This document shows, one piece after another, positions 10,165 through 21,171 of a stretch of DNA of 64,000 bases. The notes below the pieces were generated by a model, which worked only from the letters and a program-made list of their open reading frames with translations, made no database searches and was not told where the DNA came from. Positions within the stretch are counted from its first letter, which is position 1. The number at the start of each line of letters is the position of its first letter. The translations under genes and the position numbers were made by a program. The DNA comes from Diplodia intermedia (Eukaryota; Ascomycota; Dothideomycetes; Botryosphaeriales; Botryosphaeriaceae), in the NCBI GenBank assembly GCA_021495925.1, contig JAKEKT010000041.1:186001-250000 (forward strand). The letters are read 5' to 3'.

Positions 10165-11913
10165 ATGACCACCGAGGCTCCCCCCCAAATTCCTACGCCG
10201 GATCTCAGCATCACCCACGGTGGAAACTACGTCGATCTTGATCCCACAGCTCCCGTGCAAGACTTCCCCGAGCACAGCGCTCCCGAGCCCTCCTCTGCGC
10301 CCGCAGCCGAGCCCACTCCGCAGACAAACGGCAGCTACAAGACTGCGATTGTCAACTGTAAGGTACGTGCTCTTGCTACCTATGTGCCTAAGCACCCTGG
10401 TCATCGGCGGTTCCGGAACGGCAGCTAACGCTCGGTGCATAACCACAGTTCCCTTATCTGCTCTTGCGCGCACACCACCTCGCTCCCAAACTCGTCGCCT
10501 GACTCTCCTTACGCAGCCGCGCAATCCGCCATGGACACTGTTCAGAACTCCTCGTTCGCCCAGCAAGCCGTCAACGGTAAGGTATGTGCTCCCCGCTCGA
10601 CCTGTCTTTTGCGCAAGACTGTGGGCTAACCGCGCGACAGGATTCCGCTTTGTGCCCGTCTTCAAACCCGCGCAAAACAGCGTTACTGACTGTCCCTAGG
10701 CCCTGTCGGCCAGAGCGTCAAGTCTGAGACCGCAAAGACTCAGTCTGAGTTCCGCGACCTCGCTGATGCTCGTCGCGTGCCCGGCCAGGCCGCCGCTACC
10801 GGCCAGCCCTTGACCCGTAGGCAACCACAATTGCGACCGGCTACCACACGAAGATGTACTGACCAAATTCCAGACTACCACTCGATGTTCTACAGGCTTC
10901 TTAGCGTAAGTTTGCACGCATCCACTTTTGACGTCACGATCACTAACTAGTGGCAGTGGAGGAACCCCCGCGCGACTGCCATCTCCTTTGCCTGCTCCGT
11001 CCTCTTCATTTTCACCGCACGCTATGTCAACATTGTCCGCTACATCTTCAAGCTCCTCTGGGTCACTCTGGGCTGTGCGTATACAATTGGTCATGAAATT
11101 TGATCGGTGGATTCTGACAAACGACGGCAGGCACTGCGTTCGCCGAGGTCGCTGGGCAGGCCGCTCTGGGCCATGGACTTGCTACGCAAATGCGCCCGCG
11201 CAAGTACTACATGATCCGCAAGGACTCCTTGGAGCGCCTGACGGACGACCTGGAACAACTCATCAACTTCTTTGTCATTGAGTTCCAGCGTGTGGTGTTC
11301 GTCGAGAACATCTACGTCAGCGCCGCGGTAAGTACAAACTCGAAGCATCAAGGTGCAGTAGCTGTCTTCGGATATGCGCTAACATGATGGGTAGTGCTTT
11401 GTTGCTTCCTTCATCTCCTATTTCCTCATCAAATGGCTCCCTCTCTGGGGCCTTGGCCTGATTGCTACGGTCCTCATCTACATGGGTCCTCTCGTGTATA
11501 TCCAGAACAGGGAGTACATTGACGAGCAGCTCCGCCTCACCAACCAGATGTTGAACGAGCAAACCAATCAGTTCAAGGACCTTGCTGCTCAGCACAGCAC
11601 CCGCGCGCAGAAGCAGCTGAAGGTCTACGCCAACGAGTACAGCAGCAAGGCGCAGGATTTCATTGGACAGGCTAAGAGCAAGGCTTTCCCTGCTAGAAGT
11701 CGACCGACGACGCCCGCTGCTCCTGCTGCGGCCGCTCCCGCTGAGACCGCCACCCCGGTTCCTGAGATGACTCATGAGAAGGCCCCGGTTCAGGAGACTG
11801 ACTTCCCCGAGGCTCCCACGGCAGCCCTCACGAACGATGTTCCCGAGGTGCCCCAGGTCCATGAGCCTACTGCGAACTTGGTTGACCACAGCACTCCTGA
11901 TGTGGCAATGTAA
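10165..11913 (+). CDS. RTN1: Reticulon-domain ER membrane-shaping protein
   Basis: Seven exons: 10165-10357, 10517-10576, 10700-10816, 10874-10905, 10957-11074, 11131-11327, 11395-11913; total 411 residues. All phases close. The reticulon domain runs from HYHSMFYRLLSWRNPRAT to YIQNREYID, with two long hydrophobic hairpins (SFACSVLFIFTARYVNIV... and CFVASFISYFLIKWLPLW). The N-terminus is acidic and Pro-rich, the C-terminus Ala/Pro-rich and disordered. Reticulons bend ER tubules and sit in the ER membrane as hairpins. The first two introns are the least certain because the N-terminal sequence is poorly conserved; the third exon's GPVGQSVKSETAKTQSEF fits fungal reticulons. The 32-nt fourth exon is fixed by conserved sequence on both sides. 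Confidence 0.9.
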
Positions 11914-12489
11914 ATGAAGGCGTCCCTCCATCCATCGCTAAGCTTATGGAGAACGCGGATAACAGACGCCGGCATGCCAGCGAATGTTCATCCTTATCCC
12001 GAAATTGTACGGACGAGATGACGGATGACGTGACGGATGCTTTTCTGTCTTCGTAACGAGAACATGGCATCTCGTCATGACACTACCCCTTTTCTTTTGC
12101 TTTCATTCAGTGCAGTATGATCTACTACAGAACAAACTGTGTTATTGCATTCCGAAAAAGCGAGCCTCTTTTCATTTCCACACATGATCCAGCGGTTTCT
12201 ACTCTTTCTCTCCCCAGCTTCATTTCATCATTGGCGGGGCATTGCTGGTGCTGGTAATAGCAGAAATAAACGAGTGAGCAATTGAAGGGCCTGGCGGTTT
12301 GGTAATGTTAGATTGAAATGGAGTTCTCCAATGTTGCACACCGCATGTGCCCTAAGTTGAATTATCTTTTTCACGCGTCAAACATCTCACATTTGCGGCT
12401 GAAAGATACTTGACAGTGGAACTTTTGAACAGACGTAGAGGCGCTCGGCTTTCTCGTTACAGATTTCTCTCCAAGTCTAAGCCTTCCGC
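11914..12489. other. Convergent intergenic region
   Basis: Space between the reticulon stop and the SDR stop on the opposite strand. It should hold both 3' untranslated regions. T-rich and AT-rich patches occur at 12085-12180; no coding signal is seen. Confidence 0.5.
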
Positions 12490-13668
12490 TCAATCTTGCT
12501 CATACTGCATCCACCGAGTCGTCTCACGATCACACCAATCCCAGAAAAGCTCGGCGACACCCCAGCCTCCCTCATAATTCAGGCGTATCGCCTGTTGCAA
12601 GCCCTGGCGCGGTTCGAAGACGCGTCCCCACGGAACAACCAGGCAGCCAGCGTTATGCTGGCCGATGGCCGGGCTGAAGCCGGCGAAGAGCTCTGTGCAA
12701 GCGCCGAGCTTAGCGGGGTAGAGGAGGATTTGCTTTTTGTTTGTGTCAGCATTGCATCCGCAGTTACACAGCGTGGTAATCTGAAGGGCAAAAGGACAGA
12801 GGGGGCAAAGCGGGGGAAGGGGGGAGCTCTCACCATAAGGAAGGCGGCGACTGCGTTGGAATGTCTGAACAACTCGGTCCGCAGGTTGCCCGGGTTGTAG
12901 GCGGCGCTGACGATGCCGGTGTCGCGGCCGTAGCGGCGGGCGAACTCGGAGGCAAGGAAGAGGTTGCCGACCTTGGACTGGGCGTAGTTGGTGGCGCCGC
13001 TGGCGTGGGTGACGGGGGCCTTCTTCTTGTCGTTCCACTCTATGCCGAACTCAGGGGCAGTCTCGATGGCGACGGAGGCGGCCCAGGTGACGCGCACGGC
13101 GTTGGGACCGGAGATCTGGGCCGTCTTCTCGAGTAAGGGGAGCAGCAGCTTGGTCAGGAGGAAAGGGCCAAGGCAGTTGGTACCCATCTGCAGCTCGTAT
13201 CCTTCCTCGGTGGTGCTGCCGTCGGCGATGGGCGTCATGACGCCGGCGTTGTTGACCAGCACGTCCAGACGGCGCTCACGCTTGAGGAAGTCCTCGGCCG
13301 TCTTCTTGATGGAGGAAAGGTCGCCCAGGTCGAGCTTGAGGTACTCCAGACGACCGTCGGAGCGCGGCACCTCGTCCTCGATATCGGCAATTGCCATGGC
13401 GGCCTTCTTCACGCTGCGGCCGGCAATGTAGACGGTTGCGTTCTTGGCATACAGTGCCTTGGTGAGCTCGAAGCCGACGCCGCCATAGCCGCCGGTCACG
13501 ATGATGACCTTTACGGTGAGTTAGCCAACGATGGTTCACTGATGGGGGCTGTGCGTTCAGTGGTACTCTTCCAGACTGGTCCTCTAGGTTCTCGGGGTTC
13601 AGCGGGGGCGACGGAATGAAAAAGGACTGAACGAAGATGTTCTTCAGCCTCTCGAGCCAGCCCGCCAT
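12490..13668 (-). CDS. Short-chain dehydrogenase/reductase (WWOX/RDH-like)
   Basis: Exons 13668-13567, 13508-12834 and 12732-12490; 339 residues. The join GR|VIIVTGGYGGVGF restores the NAD(P)-binding motif TGxxxGxG. Other SDR motifs are DLGDLSS, VLVNNAGVM and the catalytic YAQSK with upstream WAAS Ser. The C-terminal exon has LLYPAKLGACTELFAG and VVPWGRV, typical of the retinol-dehydrogenase/WWOX-like SDRs of ascomycetes. Likely a soluble NADP-dependent oxidoreductase acting on a hydrophobic carbonyl or alcohol; the substrate cannot be told. The acceptor of the last exon (12732) was chosen because it is the first AG after a TGCTGAC branch site that keeps frame. Confidence 0.88.
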
Positions 13669-14290
13669 GTTGGTTAGGGCTATGTGAGAGAGGGGAAGTG
13701 GAAAGGAATCAAGCGGACTACGCAAGTGCAAAGTAGCTGGTGGATTAGTAGAGAGAAACTGGCGAACGGCGGTGAGCGGGAATGCCGCAATGCGGGGAGT
13801 GGAGCGGGCGAACCCTGAGATATGAATTGAGCCGCGTGGATGCGATGCAGTGCAGCGTGGGTGTGGAGAAGCGGTCCCAGACTTCTCTGCCCTTCGAGGG
13901 CTGCGCTCCAAGTCCGATGACGCCAGACCGCTTCCAGGATCCCTGCGCGCATCTTCCTAGCTCGCGTTCTCGCCTATCGGTCCGAGATTGTCGCCCGGAA
14001 GCTGCGTTTTGGGAAGTCGAGGCACAAGAGATGCCACGGCGATGATCGAGCTTTGCAAATCATCCAGCATGTAGCTGTTCGGCGTGCGAGGCCCCCGCAT
14101 CACCTTGGCGAGCGGGCAGCCATTGCTGCGGTCGACGTGCAATGTCTTGGCGAGGCCTTGGGCCCGCCGGATCTACTTTTGGCCGGCGCCGCGGCGGGCG
14201 GTCGAAGAAATAATGAGTGCCCGCGACCAATCCAAAGCACGCTCCACACCCTCTCAACTTACCTTTCCCTCTTCGCGCATTCCAATTACC
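13669..14290. promoter_or_regulatory. Shared promoter of SDR and NCL1
   Basis: Divergent start codons at 13668 (-) and 14291 (+) leave 622 bp. No coding signal. The NCL1 side ends in a pyrimidine-rich tract just before its ATG (about 14246-14290). Confidence 0.5.
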
Positions 14291-17186
14291 ATGGGCAGAC
14301 GCGGAGGCAGAGGCGTACGTCCCTCTATCCGCACAGCCGAGCCTCTATGCTTACATGATTCCAGGGCGGACGCGGCCGCGGCCGTGGCGGCAACCGCGGC
14401 GGTTGGAGCAGCGGATCTCGTGGCGATTGGAAGGAGGTCGAGAAGCACAACGTCAGCTTCGAGAAGTACTACAATGAGCTTGGGCTGGTGCCCGAGGAGG
14501 AGCGTGAGCAGTTCTGGACTGCCTTGAAAAAGGAATTGCCCAACAGCTTCCGCTTCACTGGCTCCAAAGGGTACGCCGCCCCGCGTCATGAAATCCGGTC
14601 ATTCTCACTCACCTCTGCAGCCATGCCCTCGCCGTCCAGCAGCGTCTGATTGACCAGTACATCCCGGAAATCACCAAGGTCACCTTCGACGGCCAGAAGG
14701 TCGAGCCCCCGACCCAGCTCGAGTGGTTCCCCGAGAAGCTTGCCTGGCAGATGACCACCCCGAAGAACGTCATCCGCAAATTCCCTCCCTTCGCCTCCTT
14801 TCAGAAATTCCTCGTCTCCGAGACCACCGTTGGCAACATCAGCAGGCAGGAGGTTGTCAGCATGATTCCCCCGCTGCTCATCGACATCAAGCCCTGGCAT
14901 ACTGTGTTGGACCTGTGCGCCGCTCCTGGTAGCAAGTCGGCGCAGCTGTGCGAGGCTGTTCATGCCGGCGAGGAGGCTCGTATTCGCAATGTTCTGCGCA
15001 AATTGGCGCCGGAACTGGGCCGCGAAATCAGCCCTGACGGCGCCGAGGTCGAGGCGGAGAAGGACCAGGCTGGAGAGGACGATCTCGACCTTGGTAGGGC
15101 GACGGGTCTTTTGGTGTGCAACGATGTCGACAACAGGCGTGCCCACATGTTGGTCCACCAGGTCAAGCGCCTGAACTCGCCGAACTTGGTCGTCACCAAC
15201 CATGATGCCACTCTTTTCCCCTCGATTAGAATCCCTTCGGAGAAGGGCCAGCCGAACAAGTACCTGAAGTTCGACCGTATTCTAGCTGATGTTCCGTGCT
15301 CTGGAGACGGTACGGCTCGTAAGAACCCGGGCGTCTGGAAGGATTGGACTGCTGGCAACGGTCTTGGGCTGTACATCACTCAGCAGCGCATTCTTGTTCG
15401 GGCGCTGCAGATGCTGAAGGTCGGTGGCCGCGTTGTTTACTCGACCTGCAGTTTGAACCCCATCGAGAACGAAGCCGTGGTTGCAAGTGCCATTGACCGC
15501 TGCGGTGGTATGTCCAAGGTCCGCATCCTCGATTGCAGCCAGGAGCTCCCTGGTCTGAAGAGGGTTCCGGGCCTGAAAACCTGGAAGGTTATGGACAAAC
15601 AGGCCCGTATGTACAGCTCCTTTGAGGAGGTTGCTGCCAAGCAGTCTGAACAGGGCGAAGAAGGTCTGAAGAAGATCGTGGAAGGCATGTTCCCACCTAA
15701 GTCTACAGAAAACGAGGAAGAAAGAATACCGCTCGAGCGTTGCATCCGCGTCTACCCTCACCTTCAGGACACGGGCGGTTTCTTCATCACGGTAATCGAG
15801 AAGAAGGAGGAAATCAGGGCTCGCCCTGAGTACCAGGCGGGTGCTTCTGGCGCAAGGACCGTCCCCCCGGCGCCGATTACGAACCTGGTCAATGAGATTG
15901 AGCAGAAGACGGAGAACGGAGAGAAGCTGGAGGGGCTCAAGTCTTTGGACGAGGTTGCGAACACCGACAGCAAGGTCGAGAGCGCTCCTGTGCAAGGCAA
16001 CGACTCTGCTGCAGTGCGAAGCAACTTGCCCCCTCCATCGCCTACGAAGAGAAGCTTGGAGGATGTTGACGCCGAGGATCCTGCTGCCAAGCGGACCAAG
16101 GTCGAAGTGCCACCAGAGCATGACGAGGTTCCGCCCGCTGTTTCCGAGCGCCAACCCAAGGCCGAAGGTGCAGCGACTGACCTTTCGAAGCCCGAGAGGA
16201 AGAGGCGGGATCAGCCGCATGAGGAGCCTTTCAAGTACCTCGACCCCGAACACGAGGTCTTGGAGGACATTTTCGGCTTCTACAAGATCAACTCTAAATT
16301 TCCCCGCGATCGCTTCATGGTTAGGAACGCCTCTGGCGAGCCTGCCAAGGCAGTCTACTACACGTCGACACTTGCGCGGGACATCCTTCAGATCAACGAG
16401 GGAAAGGGCATGAAGTTCGTTCACTGCGGTGTGAAGATGTTCATGAAGCAGGATGCCCAAGGCCAAGATATCTGCAGGTGGCGTATCCAGTCCGAGGGCC
16501 TTCCGATCGTTGAGCCCTGGGTTGGCGAGGAGAGAATCGTCCGTCTGTACAAACGCGACACTCTTCACAAGCTACTGATCGAGATGTTCCCCAAGGTTGC
16601 GGGCGACGGATGGAAGGATCTTGGTGAGATTGGCGAGAGGGTGAGAGATATTGGCATGGGCTGCTGTGTTCTCAGAGTGGAGAGCAGCGATGCCGAGGAT
16701 GGATTCAAGTATGCACCGCGTTTCGACGCTTTTAGAGCTTCCAAGGCTGACTGCAGTACAGGGACCGTCTGGTTCTTCCGCTTTGGAGGAGCATGGCTTC
16801 GTTGAATCTGATGTTGCCGAAGGAAGAGCGAAGGTAAATCTACTAGCCGTGGCCTCAGAGCCCGCACTTGCGCAGGACGATAAGCTGACTGATCAAGGGC
16901 TATGCTTCTTCGTCTCTACAACGACAACTCCGAGCTCATTGACCACTCCAAGAAGACCTTTAACAAGTCTGAAGCCAAGGACGAGCCCGAGGCGAATGGG
17001 GAGGATGACGGAGCGATGGATGTCGAGGTGAAGGACGCTATTTCGGGTGCTGGCCCCGATGAAGACGCCATCATGGCTGAGGATAGAGCGGATGCCGCCA
17101 AGCAAGCGGAGAAAGATGATACCCGGGAGACTGCAGAGGGTGACGTTATCGCGCGTGAGGACGACGTGGTCAACACTACGGTTTGA
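14291..17186 (+). CDS. NCL1: tRNA (cytosine-5-)-methyltransferase, Trm4/NSUN2 type
   Basis: Exons 14291-14314, 14365-14570, 14621-16708, 16762-16833 and 16898-17186; 892 residues. It methylates cytosines at several tRNA positions in the nucleus. It begins with an RGG-rich RNA-binding segment. The Rossmann methyltransferase core shows SAM motif I DLCAAPGSKS (about residue 174), motif IV ADVPCSGDG (about 301-309) and motif VI YSTCSLNPIENEAVV (catalytic Cys about 353). A PUA-like C-terminal module follows (PFKYLDPEHEVLEDI... through LPLWRSMASLNLMLPKEERR). The C-terminus is acidic and rich in Asp/Glu/Ala, longer than in yeast (684 residues). All exon joins keep frame, including the 72-nt fourth exon. 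Identification is secure. Confidence 0.96.
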
Positions 17187-17977
17187 TTTGGAAATCATTT
17201 CCAATATGGTTGGACACTTGAGCAAAAAGACGACCTGCAACCGGCCACTCGGGTTGAGGGCAGGGGCTACGGACTTCCCCGGGTCCCACCACTTACAGCG
17301 TTTGGTCTTCATGGGTCAGATTCATTGCGGCCGCACGCCTCCGATGCAGCAAAAAAGTTTATTTTTTCCGGGATAAGATAGGTGGTTACCTTTACCCATG
17401 GGACAGAAAGCACATATCAAATGGAGCACTGGTGAAGAAGTGTGGTGTGTGAATTGGTGGTGAGTACTTGATGACCGCCACCCTTGCTGTTATTCTGCTT
17501 CACCGCTCCAGCTGCCAGCTCATGTAGCGCGGCAATCGTGACCAGATCGAGGGCGAGGTACGCCAGGCCGGAAGTGCGCCGGAAGCGGCAGGGAATACCC
17601 AAGCTTGCAGCAAGAGTGTGGGGAAGCTCTGGGCATATGCGGGGAAAGCTGCAAGGTGGGCGGAGAAGCTCCCTGCAGCTTGCACCGCATGTCCACTCAT
17701 GTCTTCCATAAGTCCGCAGCTCGATATAATAGGCCTGCATGGAATGGCCTACTTCCAATGCTTTACCTACCGCTCCAGTGGCTTCCTTCCACCCGCAGGT
17801 TCTCGGTACGCCAGTTCGCAAGTTGCACAGCAGCTTTCCAACCAGTCCCCTCCATCCTGACCCCTCTCGCTGTAAGCTAAGCAGCCGCGTCACTTCACCA
17901 CCGCCTTGCGCGTGTGCAACAACAAAGCATCACCCCGACTCCAACCACCACCACCACGAGCAAGGAGCAACAACAAC
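17187..17977. other. Intergenic, promoter of membrane SDR
   Basis: No gene recognised between NCL1 and the second SDR. The last 120 bp before 17978 are C/A-rich with CCACCACCA runs, which probably form the 5' leader. Confidence 0.45.
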
Positions 17978-19495
17978 ATGGCGCCTCCAAACCCCCGCAA
18001 CGCCCTCGCCAAAACCGCGGCCGTCTCCTCCACCGCCGCGCGCTCCACCGCCGACGCCGCATCCAACACGGCCCACGCCGTCGCCCGCGCCGTCGCCTTT
18101 GCCCCCACCGTCGCCATCAACGCCGCCCTCTCGCCCTCGCTGACCGGTCTGCTGCTGCTCATCCTGACCACCCGCGGCGGGCCGTCGCCGCTGCGCGACC
18201 TGCGCGCCCGTCTCGAGCGTGCCCTGGGCGGCACGCAGACGGTGCGCCGCTCGATGCGGGTGGAGAGGGCGACGAGGGTGTTGAAGGTGCTGTTCGTGGT
18301 GGGCGTTGTGCGCGTGGCAAACGCGTTGTTGAGTCGGTGGGCGATGAGGCAGTGGCAGTGGGGCGGATGGAAAAGGCCGGCGGTAGCGTCGGCGAGGGCA
18401 GAGAGTGTTGAGAGGGATCGTCTGGCGTGGGATTTTGATGGGAAAAGGGGGGTGGGGGAGGTGGTAGTTGTGACGGGCGGGTGCGGGGGCATTGGGAAGG
18501 AGATCGTGATGGGGTTGGTCGAGGGGACCAAGGGGGGTGGGCGTGGGGTGGAGGGGGTCAAGGTGGTGGTCGTGGATGTGGTGGAGTTGCCGGTGGAGCT
18601 CGAGGGGCGTGAGTGTTTTCCGTCTTTTCTGTCGCGTCGGCTGCTGACCAGAGTGCCCGCAGGAGCCAATGTCGTGTTTTACGGTTGCGACCTGACGTCG
18701 CCGGTCTCGATCCATGAGACGGCCAGCCATATCCGCGCCGATTGCGGGGATCCGACTGTGCTCATCAACAACGCAGGCATTGCGGAGCAGCACGCAATCC
18801 TCGAGGGGAACGACGACTACGACGAGCAGCTCTTCCGCGTGAACGTGCTCAGCCACTTCACTCTGATCCGGGAGTTTTTGCCGGGCATGCTGGTCCAGAA
18901 GAAGGGCCACATCATCACCGTCGCGAGCATGGCGAGCTACTACACCCCCTCCGGCATCGTCAACTACGCTGCCAGCAAGGCTGCGGTCTTGTCTTTGCAC
19001 GAAGGTAAGCACGACGTCTCCCATAAATCGTTTCGAAAGACCAGATGAAAAGAGTAGCGCTGAATAATGTCTCAAGGTCTCAACGTCGAGCTGCGCCACC
19101 GCTATGGCCCGGCCGGCAAACATATCATCACTTCCATCATCTACCCGTCGTGGACGCAGACGCCGATCATAGACTCGTGGGTAGCCAGCCTGAAGAAGAG
19201 CCGCGCCCCCATCACCGAGCCCGCCGAGGTTGCAGCCAAGATTGTGCGCCAGGTGCTCCGCGCCGAGCCGGCCCAGGTCTTCGTGCCGGACCGCGCCGCG
19301 CTCTTCTCTGGCTTCAGGGGCTGGCCGACCTGGCTACAGGAACTCCTTAGGGACCGTGGCGACAGGAAGACGAGGCCGCTTGGCGATGCCGATAGTGTGA
19401 AGGGGAAGGGCAGGGTTGGCGATGTTGGATACGGTGTCGGTGAAGATAGGGATGCCTTTGGCAGTTCCAGAAGCTATGATATTGTGGAAGGGTAG
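17978..19495 (+). CDS. Membrane-anchored short-chain dehydrogenase (RDH10/16C-like)
   Basis: Exons 17978-18608, 18663-19004 and 19077-19495; 463 residues starting MAPPNPRNA. An Ala/Thr-rich N-terminus is followed by hydrophobic segments (SLTGLLLLILTT and VLKVLFVVGVVRVANAL) that should anchor the protein in ER or lipid-droplet membrane. SDR motifs: TGGCGGIGKE (cofactor), CDLTSP, LINNAGIAE and SMASYYTPSGIVNYAASK with the catalytic Ser-Tyr-Lys. The C-terminal exon has IIYPSWTQTPII and VFVPDR, as in fungal dehydrogenases related to human RDH10/DHRS. The first intron (54 nt) is stop-free and a multiple of three, so an unspliced form would add 18 residues. The exon 1 DNA switches from C-rich to very G-rich at about 18250. 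Confidence 0.88.
18511..18557 (+). other. G-run cluster, G-quadruplex-prone, within SDR exon 1
   Basis: Runs of 4, 4, 6, 3, 4 and 5 G separated by 8, 5, 1, 3 and 4 nt lie on the coding strand of the second SDR. From 18523 onward this satisfies the common G3+N1-7 rule with five runs, so the mRNA or the non-template DNA could fold into a G-quadruplex. Observed directly; folding is inference. Confidence 0.7.
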
Positions 19496-20025
19496 GGCGT
19501 GGCTGTCAACGTGTCATATTCTTTGAACGGATTCTTCTATTGCTGGCGAACTCTGACGCTGTCTTTTCCAAGTTTGGCGTGTCCTCCCAGAAAATCCCTC
19601 CCTCAGCAGTGTGCACATGGAAGAAACCGATGCTCTTTGCTACAAATTCTGCCTAGCCTGTCAGGCGGTTGCACCTCAGCCACATCCATATGCAGCTTTT
19701 GGGGCGCAGTGCAGCCGTCTTCCTTGTGGTGACGCCGCAATGCACGAAGCCTACCAATCAAAGGGGCGCCCCGCTCGATCTCTTGCCGTGTGATGATACA
19801 CGCCTCAGCACTGCCGAAAGTCGACGTGCCTGAAGTAGCAGTACTCGCGCCCACTTGTCCGGAGCTACCTTGAGGGATGGGAAGTGAGTGGATCGTCGGC
19901 TCATAATTGCCAGCTTCTTCGGGTTGTTCGCCAGCAAACGTTCTCTTCTGAAGACTCTAAAGGGTCTTTTCCGATCGATTTTTCTTTTCTAAATTCTATA
20001 TGGATGCCTATAAATCTTTCCCCTG
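19496..20025. other. Intergenic, no gene seen
   Basis: Gene-poor DNA between the SDR and the NLR relic. Short frames on both strands have no recognisable domain. Confidence 0.45.
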
Positions 20026-20560
20026 GTGCTTCCGTACGAGTGGAAGAGACAGTCCTCAGGCGAAGTAGCTCTGCCAGAGTCCGGAGGGGGCTTCTGGACG
20101 GCCACTGAGTACCTAAAGGCACTTCGACACGCCTGCACTAACTTTGCCGATCACGGCATCAACTTTTGCGTTTTTATCGATGGACTCGATGAGTACCAGG
20201 GAAATCACTGACTCGGCACAAAGAGTCTTCTTCTGGGTATATCTAGTCGTGGGATCTCTGCTCGAAGGGCTAGCCAATGGCGACTGGATCGATGACTTGC
20301 TACGATTCCTTCGCGGCTACCCTCATGTTGGAACAAAAAGCACAGCCGACTGCACTTAATGCAGAACTCGGTAACCTCCCTTATATTCCAACACCTCAGG
20401 ACCTGGAGCATTTCTTCGAGAGGGTTTTGGTCTTTGACGTGGATTTTGGACTTACCATGAGGTGTGGAGAATGCTTCAGAGATGTGACTTCTGATGTCTG
20501 AATCATACTGAGGTTCGTTCACAGTTCAAACCCTCGTTGTATCCACTTCCTCCTCCCGTC
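20026..20560 (+). pseudogene. Relic of a NACHT/NLR (STAND) NTPase gene
   Basis: Several short frames, no longer joined, match consecutive parts of fungal NLR proteins. Frame 1 (about 20026-20208) encodes a piece ending FCVFIDGLDEYQGNH, the Walker B region of the NACHT domain, followed by a stop. Frame 2 (about 20205-20300) reads AQRVFFWVYLVVGSLLEGL, the conserved block after the NACHT core. Another frame (about 20390-20500) reads LEHFFERVLVFDVDF, the following winged-helix region. The spacing between the first two blocks is far too short, so over 200 nt seem deleted, and at least two frame changes and stops are present. No intact start or repeat domain is seen. Surrounding DNA is AT-richer than the genes. 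Intact relatives act in non-self recognition. Confidence 0.6.
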
Positions 20561-21171
20561 GTTGATCATTTTACAATGGGTTGCAAAAGCTTTCAGATTT
20601 CTGAAGTCTGTCTCGCTAAAGTTATTGTATTTCGCTTGTGGGGGCAGTTGATGTTTACGTCTGGACGTTATTGTGCACTTCACGAACTTATGTCTACATT
20701 CGGACATTTGTCGCAACTACTTATGCAGAAGGAGTGTCGTACCTTTCGCCAGAGGTTTGAAAGCAAAGTTAACCTGCACACCACTTTGATTTATATATTT
20801 CGTGAGACCTGCTGAGTTCCTGCTTGGCCATAATGATACAATTCCCTTTGATTCAGAAGTCGAACGACCACGCTCGCAGTGTGCTGTGGAGACTGTTCAT
20901 GTTGGAATTTCGCCCCAACACAGCAAGTGTCTAAATGCCTGGACACCCTAAGCACCGAGGTCGATAAACTCTTCTCTTTCTGCATGGATAGCTGAATCCA
21001 TATGATATTATAACATTATGAGGCAGATGCGAGTGAGCCCAACTCTTCTGTCACCCGGTATGTCAGGAAATCTCGAAAGCCGCTTTCAGACCCAAAAGAC
21101 CTACACATCTCAACTCGAAATGGAAACAGCGGAGTGGGCCCCTTGAAGCGCTAATGACCTACACAGTACAC
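20561..21171. other. Gene-poor flank of the NLR relic
   Basis: AT-richer DNA with short frames only; it ends at the stop codon of the GH76 gene on the opposite strand. Could contain further eroded NLR sequence, but I cannot align any of it by eye. Confidence 0.4.

Noticed and set aside
15282..16568. 428-codon minus-strand frame across NCL1
   Set aside because: Shadow of the NCL1 coding frame; Leu/Arg/Val-rich with no family features.
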